A DNA stretch of 64,000 bases, from NCBI RefSeq assembly GCF_014633365.1, contig NC_068338.1:14704616-14768615 (forward strand), given 5' to 3'. Shown here piece after piece: positions 11,801 to 22,894 of the stretch. Within the stretch, counting starts at the first letter, position 1, and the number at the start of each line of letters is the position of its first letter. The stretch comes from Diospyros lotus. Its lineage: Eukaryota; Streptophyta; Magnoliopsida; Ericales; Ebenaceae. A program made the translations under genes and the position numbers. Under the pieces are notes generated by a model. That model was given only the letters and a program-made list of their open reading frames with translations, had not been told where the DNA came from and did not search any database.

Positions 11801-14455
11801 CCAACATGATTGTTAAGCTTATCTGAAAAATTTTGGAAAAATCATTAATGATCCCTTATCTTGATCTTTCAAGATATACTTATCTCTCCCCCCCCTCTCA
11901 AGATAAGCATATCTTGTCTTTATAGATAAAAAAAAAAAAAGACATTTGTGTCCTCTAGTGTATTTTAAAAAATTTAACAAACAACTTGATAAAAATCTTG
12001 GAATGCTTTCCAGCCTTATCTTGATCATTCCATATCTTGATTCGGAATGCATTCTAACCTTATCTTGATGCCTCTTATGTTGCTCATTTTAACAAACACC
12101 TCCTTAATGGATATTTGTTATCTTATTTGATGGATATTTGTTATCTTCTTTTTGTTTTCATTATATGACATTGTGTTGTTGATATGAAAAACATGGAAAT
12201 AATTGCACATGTTTGTGAATGTCACTAGGTTTGGATCGATCCTCTCACGTGGACGATCGCCCTGACACCTGTGTGGTGTGTAGGATGAGACAGTTTACTC
12301 TTGGACTTATGTGGTCAGTGTAAGTACCTTGATACATGATGGGTATTCAAGGTCGTTATTGTCTGCTTAGTACGGCTAAGATGAGACTTATTTGAAGAAG
12401 TCAAATATGAATATATTCTGAATTCCATATTGAGCCTGTGAATAGCATGATGTAAGTACTCATGAGTTGAGTGACTCAGGCTAGTGCCTATGTGGTGACT
12501 AAGCCAACTTCTGTACGATGTTTTAAGTGTGACATTCTTGATTAGTGGGAGCTCCACCGTAATATGCACATCATACAGCATGCACTTCTACGACCGTTAT
12601 TGGGAAGTGGCAAGATTGTTCTTTTTTTGTCATTGCGTGGGCCTTATTCATATATGCCTTCTGACCTAAAATTGTTTCATGAAGTTGAGATTTAATTACA
12701 CTATTTTAGCATGTTACCCAATTAGCTAACAAGAAAATAGCTAGGCAAGCCATGACTGGACAAGTGGTTGAATCGAGAGATGGATTGATTCGAATTTTGG
12801 GAAAGGTAATTTATACCACATCATGTAAGTTTTGCAACTCATAGTCCGAACGATCATTTGTGTGATGATCATGAGTGCAAGAACTTCGATTAATGATCAA
12901 ATGTTGTTCGGAGTTATTCTTGAGAGATTGGAAGCTTTTAATACATGTATTATTTATTATCTAAAGCATAGATGACATTACCCTCGTTTATTTCCTTTTT
13001 GCAGCAGTACTATCTTGGCGTTGGTGATTGTTTGATATAGTACTCTTATTATTGCTATTAAGGTCACACCCCTTGACATCTTGTATGAGAAGATAAGTTG
13101 AGTATTATCCCATGTACCCGAGTGGGAGATTATTAGAATTGCGATTACATTAGAATAAGTTTCCTAATGATAAGATAAATGGTATGAATTTGAATTTATT
13201 TCAAATTCATTAACATTTGAATTTTAATAATATAATGGGATAAGTAATTAAAATTTGAATTAGTTTCAAATTCTTAAAGAGATACGCTTATCTATATCTG
13301 TGTGATACCTAGAAATAGGCATAGAGTCTAGTGAAAAATACACGACAATTAAAATCAATTTTTGATTGCTTATATATTGTCTTCGACATCACCATTCGAG
13401 CCTTGGACGAACAAGGGGTGGACGGATAAATTTTTTTTTATAATTTTCTTCTACGGAGGTTATTAGGCAAATAAGATTCGATTATTCCACTGCGATTCAG
13501 ATATTTTACATATCGTTTGTTATTTATCCAAAAGTTCTACAAAAGCCATTGCTATTGGGTATCTGGCATAGATTCATTTCTCCACTTTGCATTTTTAATT
13601 GATGACAACGTCACGTGTGAACTGCCTCAACTGAGAAAAGCAAATGAAGACCATAGTCCTTCCGTGTTATTACCTTAAATCTTAAACCCTGATATACAAT
13701 TTGGTGGTAGCAAAAAGCAACTTTGCTGTTATAATTTTGTAGCAGCTGGTATTCTGATGGAAAAGTCATTTTCTCATTCCGTTTATGCTCTTGAACTTCT
13801 ACAGCTAGTTGAGGAGGACGACGGTCAAATCTATGTTCACCCAGGAAGAACTGCAATTTGTGTGTACGTTTACTGCTTCATAAATTGAAACAATGAACTA
13901 ACTACACTGCCTCTCTGCAGATTAGAGAAAAAGAGAGGAAAGCATTAGAGGATGAAGAGCCAGCCATCTCACAAGCAAGGAAGCGGAAAAAGATGATTGC
14001 TGGCTTGCCTAAACTCTTTGACATGATCCGGTTCTTATTTCAGTCAATCAATAGGTCTATCATCACAAAGGAGGAGCTTTTGCACCGGATATTGTCCAGC
14101 CGCCTAGATATTGTCGATAGAAGTAAGCCTCAAATGCCTAAGGAAATCTCTATTCATGTCATTGAACCTCCGGTTGGACCAACTCCTTTTATCTTGTGCT
14201 TGCAGGAGAAGTTGAGGAGCAACTTGAATTTTTGCAAGAACTGGTTCCTGAATGGATTTATGAGAAAAAATTGACATCTAGTGGAGATCTTGTCATCTGG
14301 TAAGCCTCCTCATCAATGGTATCTAATTTTTCAGGCCCTAGATCCGAAATCCCATTCATTTGTTCTTCTGCAGCATCAATAAGATTTCAAGCGCAGAGTC
14401 AATCCGATCAAGATTGATGGATGGCAAGTTGACACCTGTTATTGAAAGAAGCTGA
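2852..14455 (+). CDS. CDT1A: CDT1-like DNA replication licensing factor, seven exons
   Basis: CDT1 loads the MCM2-7 helicase onto origins together with ORC and CDC6 and is held by geminin-type inhibitors; it acts in the nucleus in G1. Exons by GT-AG rules: 2852-3030, 3428-3547, 3639-3873, 4643-5395, 13921-14122, 14206-14299 and 14374-14455 (stop TGA). They total 1665 nt and give 554 residues, close to the roughly 570 usual for plant CDT1a. The central winged-helix (geminin-binding) domain spans about residues 60-185, with family-typical text such as [14 protein letters not shown] and [12 protein letters not shown] variable Ser/Pro/Thr-rich linker with TP/SP sites follows (about 190-425). The C-terminal MCM-binding winged helix is about 430-545, with [13 protein letters not shown] and ELVPEWI. 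All splice sites are intact. Intron 4 (5396-13920) carries a Copia element. The start at 2852 is the first in-frame ATG, but coding-like sequence continues upstream without one. Paralogue a rather than b is inferred from overall resemblance. Confidence 0.88.
5494..5498. repeat. TSD AAAGC, left copy
   Basis: This 5-bp direct repeat flanks the Copia element; the other copy is at 13542-13546. Both copies are identical, which fixes the element boundaries and shows that this intron 4 site was the empty target. Confidence 0.85.
5499..5913 (+). repeat. Copia 5' LTR
   Basis: The LTR starts TGTTAGAATTGCG and ends TTCTATA (normally CA; the 3' LTR has TTCTACA). It contains a CTATAAATAG TATA-like box near 5684. 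It aligns along its length with 13131-13541, with scattered substitutions and a small indel. A candidate primer-binding site GTGATATCATAGC follows at 5914-5926, a decayed form of the tRNA-Met-complementary TGGTATCAGAGC. Confidence 0.88.
5914..7718 (+). other. Copia untranslated leader with GC-rich block
   Basis: This is the stretch between the 5' LTR and gag. About 6080-6990 is GC-rich and full of repeated ATGGCC / GGCCATGG-type words; it is open in several frames but resembles no protein I know. About 7000-7500 is AT-rich and holds two near-copies of a TTTAATTTTGAGTCTAAAAT stretch (about 7158 and 7357). The sharp change in composition suggests that the GC-rich block was acquired. Confidence 0.55.
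7719..11658 (+). pseudogene. Copia gag-pol polyprotein, disabled
   Basis: The domains are in Ty1/Copia order. Gag starts at 7719 ([16 protein letters not shown]). A zinc knuckle near 8482-8523 reads [14 protein letters not shown], where the expected His is Tyr. A GAG-pre-integrase region is at about 9025-9200 ([15 protein letters not shown]) and the integrase core at about 9260-9780 ([25 protein letters not shown]). Reverse transcriptase runs from about 10159 ([18 protein letters not shown]) with YVDN where YVDD is normal. RNase H is near 11190-11650 (MEAEYVA). Numerous in-frame stops fall at codons one C-to-T or G-to-A step from Gln, Trp or Arg, and there are several frameshifts. It cannot encode functional protein. 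Confidence 0.93.
11729..12103. mobile_element. PIF/Harbinger (Tourist-like) MITE nested in the Copia element
   Basis: The terminal inverted repeats are GGGGGTGTTTGTTAA on the left and TTAACAAACACCTCC on the right, one mismatch in 15. A TTA TSD flanks it (11726-11728 and 12104-12106). At 375 bp and without coding capacity it is a typical Tourist-type MITE. Its position inside the Copia 3' region shows that it arrived after the Copia insertion. Confidence 0.8.
12104..13130. other. Copia 3' non-coding region
   Basis: About 1 kb lies between the MITE and the 3' LTR with no supported reading frame. A short phrase (ATGGATATTTGTTATCTT) occurs at about 11706 and again twice just after the MITE, so the MITE landed in or beside a small direct repeat. 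A purine-rich tract (AGTGGGAGAT) at 13121-13130 is the likely polypurine tract before the 3' LTR. Confidence 0.5.
13131..13541 (+). repeat. Copia 3' LTR
   Basis: The LTR starts TATTAGAATTGCG (TG changed to TA) and ends TTCTACA, immediately followed by the right TSD copy AAAGC (13542-13546). It matches the 5' LTR in order throughout, with scattered substitutions. Confidence 0.88.
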
Positions 14456-15098
14456 TTGTATTGCTCACACGGCATGTAAATTTGGTTTGGTTGATAGTGT
14501 AAAAATTCTGTTCTCTCCGGATTGGTTTATGCCCCATCCATTTCAAACTCTTGTCCCCAAACCAAAGGATGACATTACAATTCGATTAAACTTTTGAGTT
14601 GGGACTTGGTATCTTGACCTCAGTCTATGTCTATTTTTATTGATATTTTATATTGATATTCTGTATATTTATATTGATATTACATGTATTATAAAATATT
14701 AATACAATGTGTCACTGCAATGTTGAACTTGAGTGTGCTACTAGAGTCATCAAAAGAGATGTGAAAGTTACCTGAGCTGCCACGCAGCTTTGTAACTATT
14801 GAAGATGAAAGTATGTTGTGTTTCAAAAATATCATATCATCATGTCTCAATCCAACAACACGTCTCATATTCATGATAAAAAGATACACTTATAAATTAT
14901 ATTATAATTATTACAAATACAAAACAATAAGTGATAAACTTAGACATAAATTAGACACAATATCATAATTGAAACAGAATTCACAATTCATCGTGAAATC
15001 TAAAAAGTCATTAAGGGTGACTTCAATGTCCACACACACAAAAACGAAAGGAAATGCATGCAACTAAAATCTCTAATAGTACTTGTTTCAGCTTCTTA
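14456..15098. other. CDT1 3' flank
   Basis: The start of this stretch is the likely CDT1 3' UTR. About 14636-14690 holds several short repeats of an ATATTGATATT word. No further gene is supported. Confidence 0.4.
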
Positions 15099-15817
15099 GG
15101 TTGACTCTAATGGAGAAGCCAGATTATTCGCTAAGCCAAAATCTAGTGAGCCAAATGCAAAAACTGATCTCCAACAATACTCGTCATCGTCAAATTGGGT
15201 TGCCAAAATTTTGGTGAAATTCAATTCCCTTTTCAAATTTGGCAAGCGATTTCAACCAAACCACCATCACCATCTTTTCTCCACGGCCATCTCAACGTCA
15301 AAAGAGGTCTGATCAGACGTTGCAAAAGACAAACTTGGCTGGATTTGGAGTTGCAAACACAACAACGAGCAAATTCAAAGAGGGTAAGTTATAGACAGCG
15401 AAAGGAACAGCGACAACGACGACCAGCAAAGGTAGCAACAAGTAGAATGGCGGCGACATCTTCTTCGGTAAGGAGCAGATCGAGCAGAATAGGTGGGTTT
15501 TATTATTTTGAGGAATTTTATTTTTATATTGGATGAGTGATATTGTATATTTATGTATTTAGTTATTAATTTGTATATTTAAATATTGATTTTGTATATA
15601 TGTGAAGATTGTAGCTAAGTAAATTAATAGAATTGAAGTTTATTAATAAATAAATAAAATAAGAAGTGAAATAGAGAGAATAAAGAAAATGTGGTTGGAG
15701 TAATTATAATTTTTGAAATAAAATTAATATAAAAAATAAATTATTTATAATATGATAAAAAATAAAATATGGAGTTACGAGTCGGCCGTATAATTTAGGC
15801 CAGCATTTCTTTCAACC
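15099..15817. mobile_element. Possible PIF/Harbinger-like non-autonomous element
   Basis: The left end GGTTGACTCTAATG and the reverse complement of the right end (GGTTGAAAGAAATG) agree at 10 of 14 bases. Identical TTA triplets flank both ends (15096-15098 and 15818-15820). The 113-codon frame inside (15195-15536) has low-complexity Arg/Gln/Ser composition and no family features. TIR similarity is weak beyond the tips, so the boundary call is tentative. Confidence 0.4.
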
Positions 15818-15820
15818 TTA

Positions 15821-16810
15821 GGTTCAGATCACCTGCATGCTTCCGATAAAGGAAAGGAACACAAAACGAAAGAAAAAGACAAGCCCGCGTGCGTAACGCG
15901 TGTAAATATATGTGTACATACCGAAGATATCCGAGGATCTATAGATATGAACAGAGAGGTGCTAAATGGTAACTACTCATCATCAGAAAAGAGAAAATGA
16001 GTGGATCAGCAGCAAGAAGCAAGATTCTCTATCTAATTTAAGTTTCCTCTCCAACAAAAATAGATTGTCTATTTAGAGAGATAGAGAGATTTGGCAATGA
16101 TGGTCGACGAATAAACCGAATACCCCAAGCTGCTTCTCCTCCTTTGCATGTAATCCTACAGACATGTGGAGACGAAGGATCTTAACCCATTTGGGTTCTT
16201 GAGTTTATAATATAATTGTTTTTATATAATTTTAAAAAAATTCTTAAAGTACCAAAAAAATATTTCTTTTTTCATATTTCTCTCCTCCTATATTTAGTTT
16301 TAAGGTGACAAATAAATACTGGAAAATAAGAAAATATTTAATTTTTTATTTTCATAGTAGTGCTTACAAGTTTGTCTAGAAATTATTTTTATAGATTAAA
16401 TCAACTAGGCATCTTGCAGGCAAATATTTTTTTAATTCAAACAAAATATTTAAATACTCAAATTTGATATTTATAGTAACACTTTGTATTGTATTAATGT
16501 TAGTCTTAATGCTGTGTAAAAATGTTAAACTTGAGCATAAAAAATTTACATTTTCTACCGTGACATCGAATTTCTATTGTATAGTTATTTCGAACATAAA
16601 AGAAAAAATAAAACACAGCTTAATTGTGAAATTGGTTAAAAAGATCAAATTTGACATCGCCACGAGGATCTATCTGATCGGATCGTGGCACTTCAAATTG
16701 AAAATATATAGAAAGGATTTGATTTGATTTAATTTTGGCTACATTCCCACATGTCCCATTCTATCCTTCTCATCAGTCACTGTCTTCTGCAACACCAAGG
16801 TGAACGAATT
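15821..16810. other. AT-rich intergenic DNA
   Basis: No gene is supported. The 87-codon frame at 16464-16727 is Lys/Ile-rich and looks like AT-bias rather than a protein. The last part (about 16740-16810) is the probable 3' UTR of the - strand gene that follows. Confidence 0.4.
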
Positions 16811-17320
16811 TCAACACCAACCTTGAGGCCATCTATTCTTGGGATCCCATCTAGGGAACCATGAGCCGAGTGTAGTCTTCTCCTTCCGCGGCCACGCCGC
16901 CAGCTTTGACAGAAGACCTCTGCGGCTAGGGGTACCGTAGGGAGGCTCAGCCTTCGTGGCTTTCGCCTTGGGGGCATGATTCTTCTTATTCGGGTTCAGG
17001 GTACGGGGGGAGTAAGAGAAGTCATCATCCTGGGCAGGGAAGATTTCGTCGCGAGTGCGGATCGAGTTGAGCCTTGCATACCTTTGATCAAGTGACTCAT
17101 TGGGAATGTTCCTTGCCAGCAACGGAGAAGCGCCGCCCCAGTTGTTGGTCCCCAAGGATGGATGCTGCGGTGTTCTGAACTCCAACACTTCCCTTTGCCT
17201 CATATCTCCCTCACCACTCTCTCTATTTTTTCTATGGATATGCCCAAACAAGCTGAAGCAGCTAGCTTTCCAGTTATTATTGGATTCTTCTTCACAGGGT
17301 ACTAAAGCCTTGCTGTGCAT
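16811..17320 (-). CDS. Small plant protein of unknown function, 169 aa
   Basis: This is an uninterrupted - strand frame. The first ATG is at 17320 (MHSKALVPCEEE); a GTG three codons upstream is not a credible plant start. The protein is basic and hydrophilic with no signal peptide or membrane segment. Visible stretches are RTPQHPSLG near the middle, RTLNPNKKNHAPKAKATK with a basic cluster, then PSRRGLLSKLAAWPRKEK and a Trp-rich C-terminus WFPRWDPKNRWPQGWC. The Trp/Pro/Arg-rich tail looks conserved rather than random, but I do not recognise the family. The upstream - strand sequence (17391-18100) resembles a spliced 5' leader. I infer a real single-coding-exon gene; function unknown. Confidence 0.6.
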   Translation of the reverse strand: MHSKALVPCEEESNNNWKASCFSLFGHIHRKNRESGEGDMRQREVLEFRTPQHPSLGTNNWGGASPLLARNIPNESLDQRYARLNSIRTRDEIFPAQDDDFSYSPRTLNPNKKNHAPKAKATKAEPPYGTPSRRGLLSKLAAWPRKEKTTLGSWFPRWDPKNRWPQGWC

Positions 17321-17390
17321 AGAAATCACCCCAACCCTTTGAGAGTGACTGGTATCGAAATTCCCTATATGCCCCTCGACAGGCCGGCTA

Positions 17391-18110
17391 GCTGCAGGTT
17401 AACCTGAGACCTTGAGCAAGGGTATTATTGTCAAACTGGATTACCCGCATTGTTTCAGAATGTGAAGATGGGGAGCTGGGTACAAAGTGGGGCGGCCATG
17501 TCAAGGACCACCGTGTAAAATATTCTATCAACTGATTCTATCTATGCTCTCTTGTGGATAATGGATTATAGAGACAATAAATTTGAGAACAGCCTTGTAC
17601 GGTTACAATCACTTGTATATCCTATACCTACACTGCCTGCATTACAAGTTTGCCAAAGATCTTGAGCAAGGGCATTATTGTCGAACTGGATTACGAGAAG
17701 CAGGAAAAGGGATTTACCAGGGAACCCACCGCCACCGGAGTTGATGGCCGATGAAGCGAATGACCGCAAAAGAGAAGGAATTTAGCAGTTCTTCCAGAAA
17801 CCCAGACAACAATCGTGCCCAAAGAACACCGAGAATCAGAAGAATTGGAGGACGGGGCCGTAGGATCGAAGCTGTGATACCAGAAGACTTGCTGAAAGGG
17901 CGAAGGGAGAACAGAGAGAGAAGGGTTTGATTGCGTGAAGAAATATGGAAGTTCTTCAGTAAACAATGAATTTTTTCCTCAATTAATCTTCGAAGTACGA
18001 AAAGCTTTAGCCTTTAGCGTTGTTTCTCTCTCTTCTATCAGTTCTATAAGAGAAGAAAGGGGAAAGTGAAGAGACGGTATCACAGTCCTCGCATATTACC
18101 ACTCTCTCTA
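17391..18110 (-). promoter_or_regulatory. Probable 5' leader exon, leader intron and promoter of the small gene
   Basis: Read on the - strand, 18100 to about 17718 is rich in CT and TCTCTC tracts, as plant 5' UTRs often are. It reaches a good donor (CCCTG then GTAAAT, intron starting at 17717). A plausible acceptor (TTAACCTGCAG) lies near 17391, ahead of the ATG at 17320. Short open frames inside (17566-17769 and 17691-17966) are treated as leader sequence rather than protein. Transcript evidence is absent. Confidence 0.4.
17408..17694. repeat. 38-bp direct repeat in the leader intron
   Basis: 17408-17445 and 17658-17694 share a near-identical stretch (the cores CTTGAGCAAGG, ATTATTGTC and ACTGGATTAC, with about four differences), about 250 bp apart in the same orientation. 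This is a local duplication of unknown cause. Confidence 0.7.
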
Positions 18111-18651
18111 GTCTCTGCCACTTCCCTTATTTTGTCGTAATTACACTAACGACTCTTAAAATTGGATGAAATACAGATATTTTTAGTATTTACAAAAGTA
18201 CAGATATTTTTTCTCAATTTTACAATTCTAGTTGCGTTTTCTCTTTTACCATTACTTCACAATTGATAACAATTTTAATAAGACAAAATTACCCTCATAT
18301 TTTTTCTTTTCGTACGAAGAACTAACCAAAATCTACCTGTCTGTCAATTTTATTTTTTTTTTTTAGTTTGATCATAGTTTAGCCATCCTTAAACAAAAGA
18401 CAAAAAGGGAACAATAATAATTTTAGCCTATCCTTAAACAAAAGACAAAAAGGGAACAATAATAATTTTAGCAAGGATTAAGAAAAAAAATATAGGTAAA
18501 ATTGTAAAGTTGAAGAAAATCACTATCATTTTTCAACATCAAGTGTGTCTTTAATTTTTTGTCAAATCTCAGCAATGGAGTTGTGGTTAATATAAATCAC
18601 ATGTTATAGGTCTTATTTCTTTATTATTCTCCCATCAATCAACTTTATTAC
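18111..18651. repeat. AT-rich intergenic DNA with a 45-bp tandem duplication
   Basis: Within 18378-18471 a unit containing TCCTTAAACAAAAGACAAAA and GGGAACAATAATAATTTTAG occurs twice at a period of 45 bp with almost no change, which suggests a recent slippage duplication. The rest is AT-rich without a supported feature. Confidence 0.7.
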
Positions 18652-19164
18652 CACTGCAAGAATTTTAACATATTGTGATAAAATAATTATGATGGATTAA
18701 ATTTTATCACGAAAAGTATCATTTTGTGACAAAATAGAATTTTCTCATGCAAAATTCAAAAAGTGAGTAAAGTTGTGACAAACAATATTTTGACATAATA
18801 TAGTGAGATAGATAATTTATAATGATAAAATAAATTTTGTCACATCTTGACACCAAATTTTTTGCACTAATTCCACTTAAACATAATATGACAAATTAAT
18901 TTTGTCACAATATTTAATCATATAAGATGTTATTACAAAAATTTTTAGTCACAATAAGTAATAATTTTTATAACAAAAATAGTTTGTCACAACATAGTAT
19001 TATAAAAAAAATGACAAAAAATGTCACAAGAAATTTTTTTGTTACAAAAATAATTTTATTGAATTTAATTTTTCATAGAGATAATTAGGCATAAAAAATA
19101 ATAATCTAGTGACAAAAAAATTCAAAATATTTTGTCAAAATAAAAAAATAAAAAACATGTAGTG
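18652..19164. mobile_element. Likely non-autonomous CACTA-like element
   Basis: It begins CACTGCAAGAATTTT, close to the CACTACAAGAAA tip of plant CACTA (En/Spm) elements. It is packed with TTTTGTGACAAAA / TTTGTCACA words in both orientations, as CACTA subterminal regions are. It may end at ACATGTAGTG (19164), whose reverse complement starts CACTACATG. No 3-bp TSD is seen (TAC versus ACA), so the ends are uncertain. Confidence 0.45.
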
Positions 19165-20159
19165 ACAAAAATAATTTATGGTAAAATATTAAGCCCCAAT
19201 ATTAACTAGATATCCAGACAAATATATTAATAAATTATAAAAGAAACACTAAAAAATTAAAATAATAAACACTACAGGAAATTTGAGATTTAGCAACGAA
19301 AATTTCCTTCGCCATTTTGTGACGGATTACGAAAAAATAATTTCATAAAATTAGCGATGAAACAATATTTCGTCACTAACGTAATAAAAAAATTAAAAAC
19401 AAAAATTTATTTTTAATTTTAGCGACGAAAATAATAATCTGCCTCTAAAATTAGCTACGAAAATAATAATTCGTCACTAAAATTAGCGACAGACAAGTGT
19501 TTCCGTCGCTAACATTTTAAAATAAAATTTTTATTTAGCAACGGAATTTATAGCGACTGGAAAAAATTTTCGTCGCTAAAATTAGCAACAAAAATAATAA
19601 TTTGTCACTAAAATTAGCACTAAAAAAAATCCAACTTTTAGCGATGAAAAACTCAGTTGTTAAAATTAAAAATTCCGTCTCTAAATTGTTTAACGACTGA
19701 TTTAGTGATGGACAAATTCCGTCTCTAAAATTAGTGTCGCTAAATTATAGCGATGAATACATTTAGCGACGGAATCAACAACGGGAAAAACCCGTCACTA
19801 ATCAATGATAGAATTTTTCGTCTCTAATTCTGTTGCTAATTCAAAAAAAAAAATACAAAAATAAAAAAATATATAGGAAATATAAATACTAAATTTTTAT
19901 ATTTATTTAATATAAATATATACAAAAAAATCTAATAATTATATATTTATGATGAATAAATTTTTTGTTATTTATTTTAATTAATTGAATAGAAATTAAA
20001 AATTTATTATATAATCAGTAATTTAGAGACAAAAAATAAAAAAATAAAATATTTTAAATTTAAATTAATATAAATATGAAAGATAACAAAAATGAATATA
20101 AAATTCAACTCGATTAATTCAATTAATGAATCATAAATATTTAATTACAATTACTAATC

Positions 20160-21999
20160 ATCATTTTGTTCTTTCTCATCAACCCCGTTACCCTCATTAT
20201 CATAAAATGAGTCTCCACTCAAGCCTGTCGATGATCCAATAGCAATGGCAAATTATTTTAATATTATAGACATCATGTTATTCATCTGATCCTTCTCTGC
20301 AATCATCTTTTGTTGCTACTGACGTAATTGCACATTCTCACTGGCCACCTAGGTCATCACCTACCTCATTTCCTCATTCTCGTTTCAAGTGGAATGTAAC
20401 TCCTCGTTCATCTAGGTGAGCCTCAGTCTCATTTCTTCTAAGTCATGCGACATGGAACCATATGAACTACTGGAGGTGTTACCGGATGCAACCGGGTAGG
20501 ACTGATTAGCTTGAGAGTCGAGATCGTAAACACAACCCTTCTTGTTCCTACCAGAGACAACCTGATAAAAGATGTGGTGCTCGTCGACTGGAGTTGAAGA
20601 GGATGAATCGCTACCACTCGATGCAGAAGATGCCTCTGTAGTTAATCTCTCGAACATCTCTTGTATAAATTAAAATATTGACGTTGTTAATTAATAAAAA
20701 AATTATTAAATTGTAATGATGTACATAATAAATACAATTACCGTGATGCCCTTTGATCTATTATCAACCCACAATTCTTGTCCTTGATCATCCTTCCGAG
20801 TGTGGGTTTTCCTAAAAACCTCAAATTCATTGGGCTCGAGGTTTAATTATTGCCTGCACGACAAATGTATGAAGTAAATAAGATAAAATAAAAAACACTA
20901 TATAAGTTCTTAAAATTAAAAATATTTAAGTAGGAAAATTAATTACCATTCTCCTGCGACTTTCAGTGAAATGAATGGATCTGCCTGTGTGGACTGATCC
21001 ACCAGTCTTAGAGGCATGATTCTTTTTATTTTGTTCAACCTTCTTCTTGTACTTGTCATCATCTCACTTTACCCGCAATGTCCTCTGCACGGTTGGATCC
21101 ATCCAATCATCCTTATCAGCACCTTGCTCAAATTATTTCTGAAACTTCTCCGACCCGACTTATTCTAAGTGATCCAGATATGATCACTCTCCTCATGTTG
21201 CCACTTAAACTCTTTCTACAACAAGTTAAAAAAGAATAAATATGTATAAAATTTTAAATTGAAACTTTCTATAATTAAGAATTACAATTATACTAACATT
21301 AAATTTTTTCGGCCACATTTGTCATGTTATTTCTGGCACGTCATCCCGATAAAGCCAAGCATCAGTGTACCATCTCTTTCAAATATTTGATTGTACACTT
21401 GGTGGGCCAACCTTAGGGAAAAAAATTGTAAAATCGATATTTTATCAAGTAAAAACATTCATTTATGTGTATAATAATTACAAATAATCAATTTAAAATA
21501 ATATATAAGATACTCACCGATCACAATTCCAATTGCAAGATAATTTTACTCCATGATCAAGTCGGCCAATATCTGTTGGCTCATATGGAGATGGGTTAAC
21601 ATTCTGTGCAGAAGAAGGGGACGAAGGATGTGCATGGGGTGTCGGTATAAATGAATAAGGGTAGGATCCTCCTAGGTGATGAAAAGTCGACCTAGGACAA
21701 GGGATAGATTATGGTGCAACATTGGGTGGGTGGGATGTGGGTAGAATTATAGTATAACTCATAGGATATGGCATCACGCCAAAAGGCTGTTGGAACTGAG
21801 TCATGGGAACAAAAGCATGTGGGTGCGATGAATGTGGATATAAGGGAGTAGAATGGACAGCATGTGTAGAGATAAAAGGAGAAGACTACGAACTAGCACT
21901 ATTGGGATTTGGAGAAGGTGTATCTCTATAGGATCGACTTTTACCTCTAACCCTACCACCTCTACCTCTGCTTGATTTGGGAGATGAATGTCGTGACAT
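20160..21999 (-). pseudogene. CACTA accessory protein (Ptta/En/Spm type), disabled
   Basis: The - strand ATG at 21999 opens a Ser/Arg/Gly-rich N-terminus (MSRHSSPKSSRGRGGR) that hits a stop after about 38 codons. Pro/Tyr/His-rich text follows to about 21580. The centre (about 21060-20950) has RSIHFTESRRR, and the C-terminal third (20412-20657) has EHHIFYQVVSGRNKKG and a Ser-rich tail, all in the order of plant Ptta/En/Spm proteins. Several later stops sit at codons one transition from Trp or Gln. It is probably also interrupted by introns. Not functional. Confidence 0.65.
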
Positions 22000-22474
22000 C
22001 TGTCTCAAGAATTACATAAAAAATAAAAAAAAATGATAAAACGTACAAGATCATAGATATTCAAAAATACAAAAAATATTATATCATAACATATATAAGT
22101 GAATTCACATATTTAAAAATAAATAAATCATCTTCTACTACATATTTATCCATGATTTCATCAACACTATCTATGTCATCAGACAATAACTCTTCCTTGT
22201 CGTCTTTTGATATATATTCTTCCTTTGCATAATTTTCTTCCTACTGAATGACATTTGAGACATCTATTTCCTCGACTATCCCATCTAAATCTTGTAAAGT
22301 ACTTCAAATGTCATCATTTTGATCTATTTGAGGCAGTTCTGGTATCTCATACTCTTGGAAATGTTTTTCCATGTCAGTTTTGGGAGCAATTATTGTACCT
22401 CGTGTCTTTGTTTTAATAACAACCATCCAATCATATTTATCACTACAAATGTCAGGATACGACACGTAATACAT

Positions 22475-22894
22475 TTATTCAGCTTGTTGGGCAAATATGA
22501 ATGGATCATATTTTCTATACTTTCTTAATGATCGAACCTCCACAATACCATACTTATCATAGATTTTGGTTCCCCAAGGACTTGGATTGTACCATTTACA
22601 TTTGAACAGAACTACCCTCTTGATTGGTAGGAGTGTATATTTCAATTCAATAGTATCTATAATTTTTCCATAATAATAGGTCTCTGAGGATCCAACTTCT
22701 GTCCCAAGCACGCAAACACCAAATTTTTCAGTAGACCTACTATTACTCCATTCGACAGTATAAAATTTATATCCATTTACGAAATACATTGGCCAATGTT
22801 GTATGTTTGGAGTTAGTCCCCATCCTATATTCTGAATTAGTGTATGTCTAACAACTTGAGTACTCGAATTTACTTGAGAAAATGTTTGCATCAC
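22475..22894 (-). pseudogene. DUF4216-like C-terminal domain of a CACTA transposase
   Basis: This is a 139-codon - strand frame with the pattern NGYKFYTVEWSNSRSTEKFGV, YYGKIIDTIELKY, RVVLFKCKWYNPSPWGTK and YDPFIFAQQAE. Its spacing and key words match the DUF4216 region found after the TNP2 transposase in plant CACTA proteins. The catalytic TNP2 part that should lie upstream (to the right) is absent, so this is a fragment. It ends at a TAA immediately after QQAE. Confidence 0.75.

Larger units (their letters stand above)
5499..13541 (+). mobile_element. Ty1/Copia LTR retrotransposon, decayed, in CDT1 intron 4
   Basis: This is a complete 8.04-kb element in the same orientation as CDT1. It has LTRs at 5499-5913 and 13131-13541, a degraded primer-binding site, an unusually long leader, gag-pol in Copia order (gag, protease, integrase, reverse transcriptase, RNase H), and about 1.47 kb between pol and the 3' LTR. 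The AAAGC TSD is perfect. The two LTRs differ at many sites by eye, and pol has many stops and frameshifts, so the insertion is old. A MITE is nested at 11729-12103. Because the flanking exons splice in frame, the insertion appears tolerated by the host gene. Confidence 0.92.

Noticed and set aside
2852..14455. CDT1 as a dead pseudogene
   Set aside because: All seven exons and twelve splice sites are intact and sum to an exact open frame; only the extreme N-terminus is in doubt.
18652..19164. A confident TSD for the CACTA-like element
   Set aside because: The flanking triplets TAC and ACA do not match, so the end at 19164 is only a proposal.
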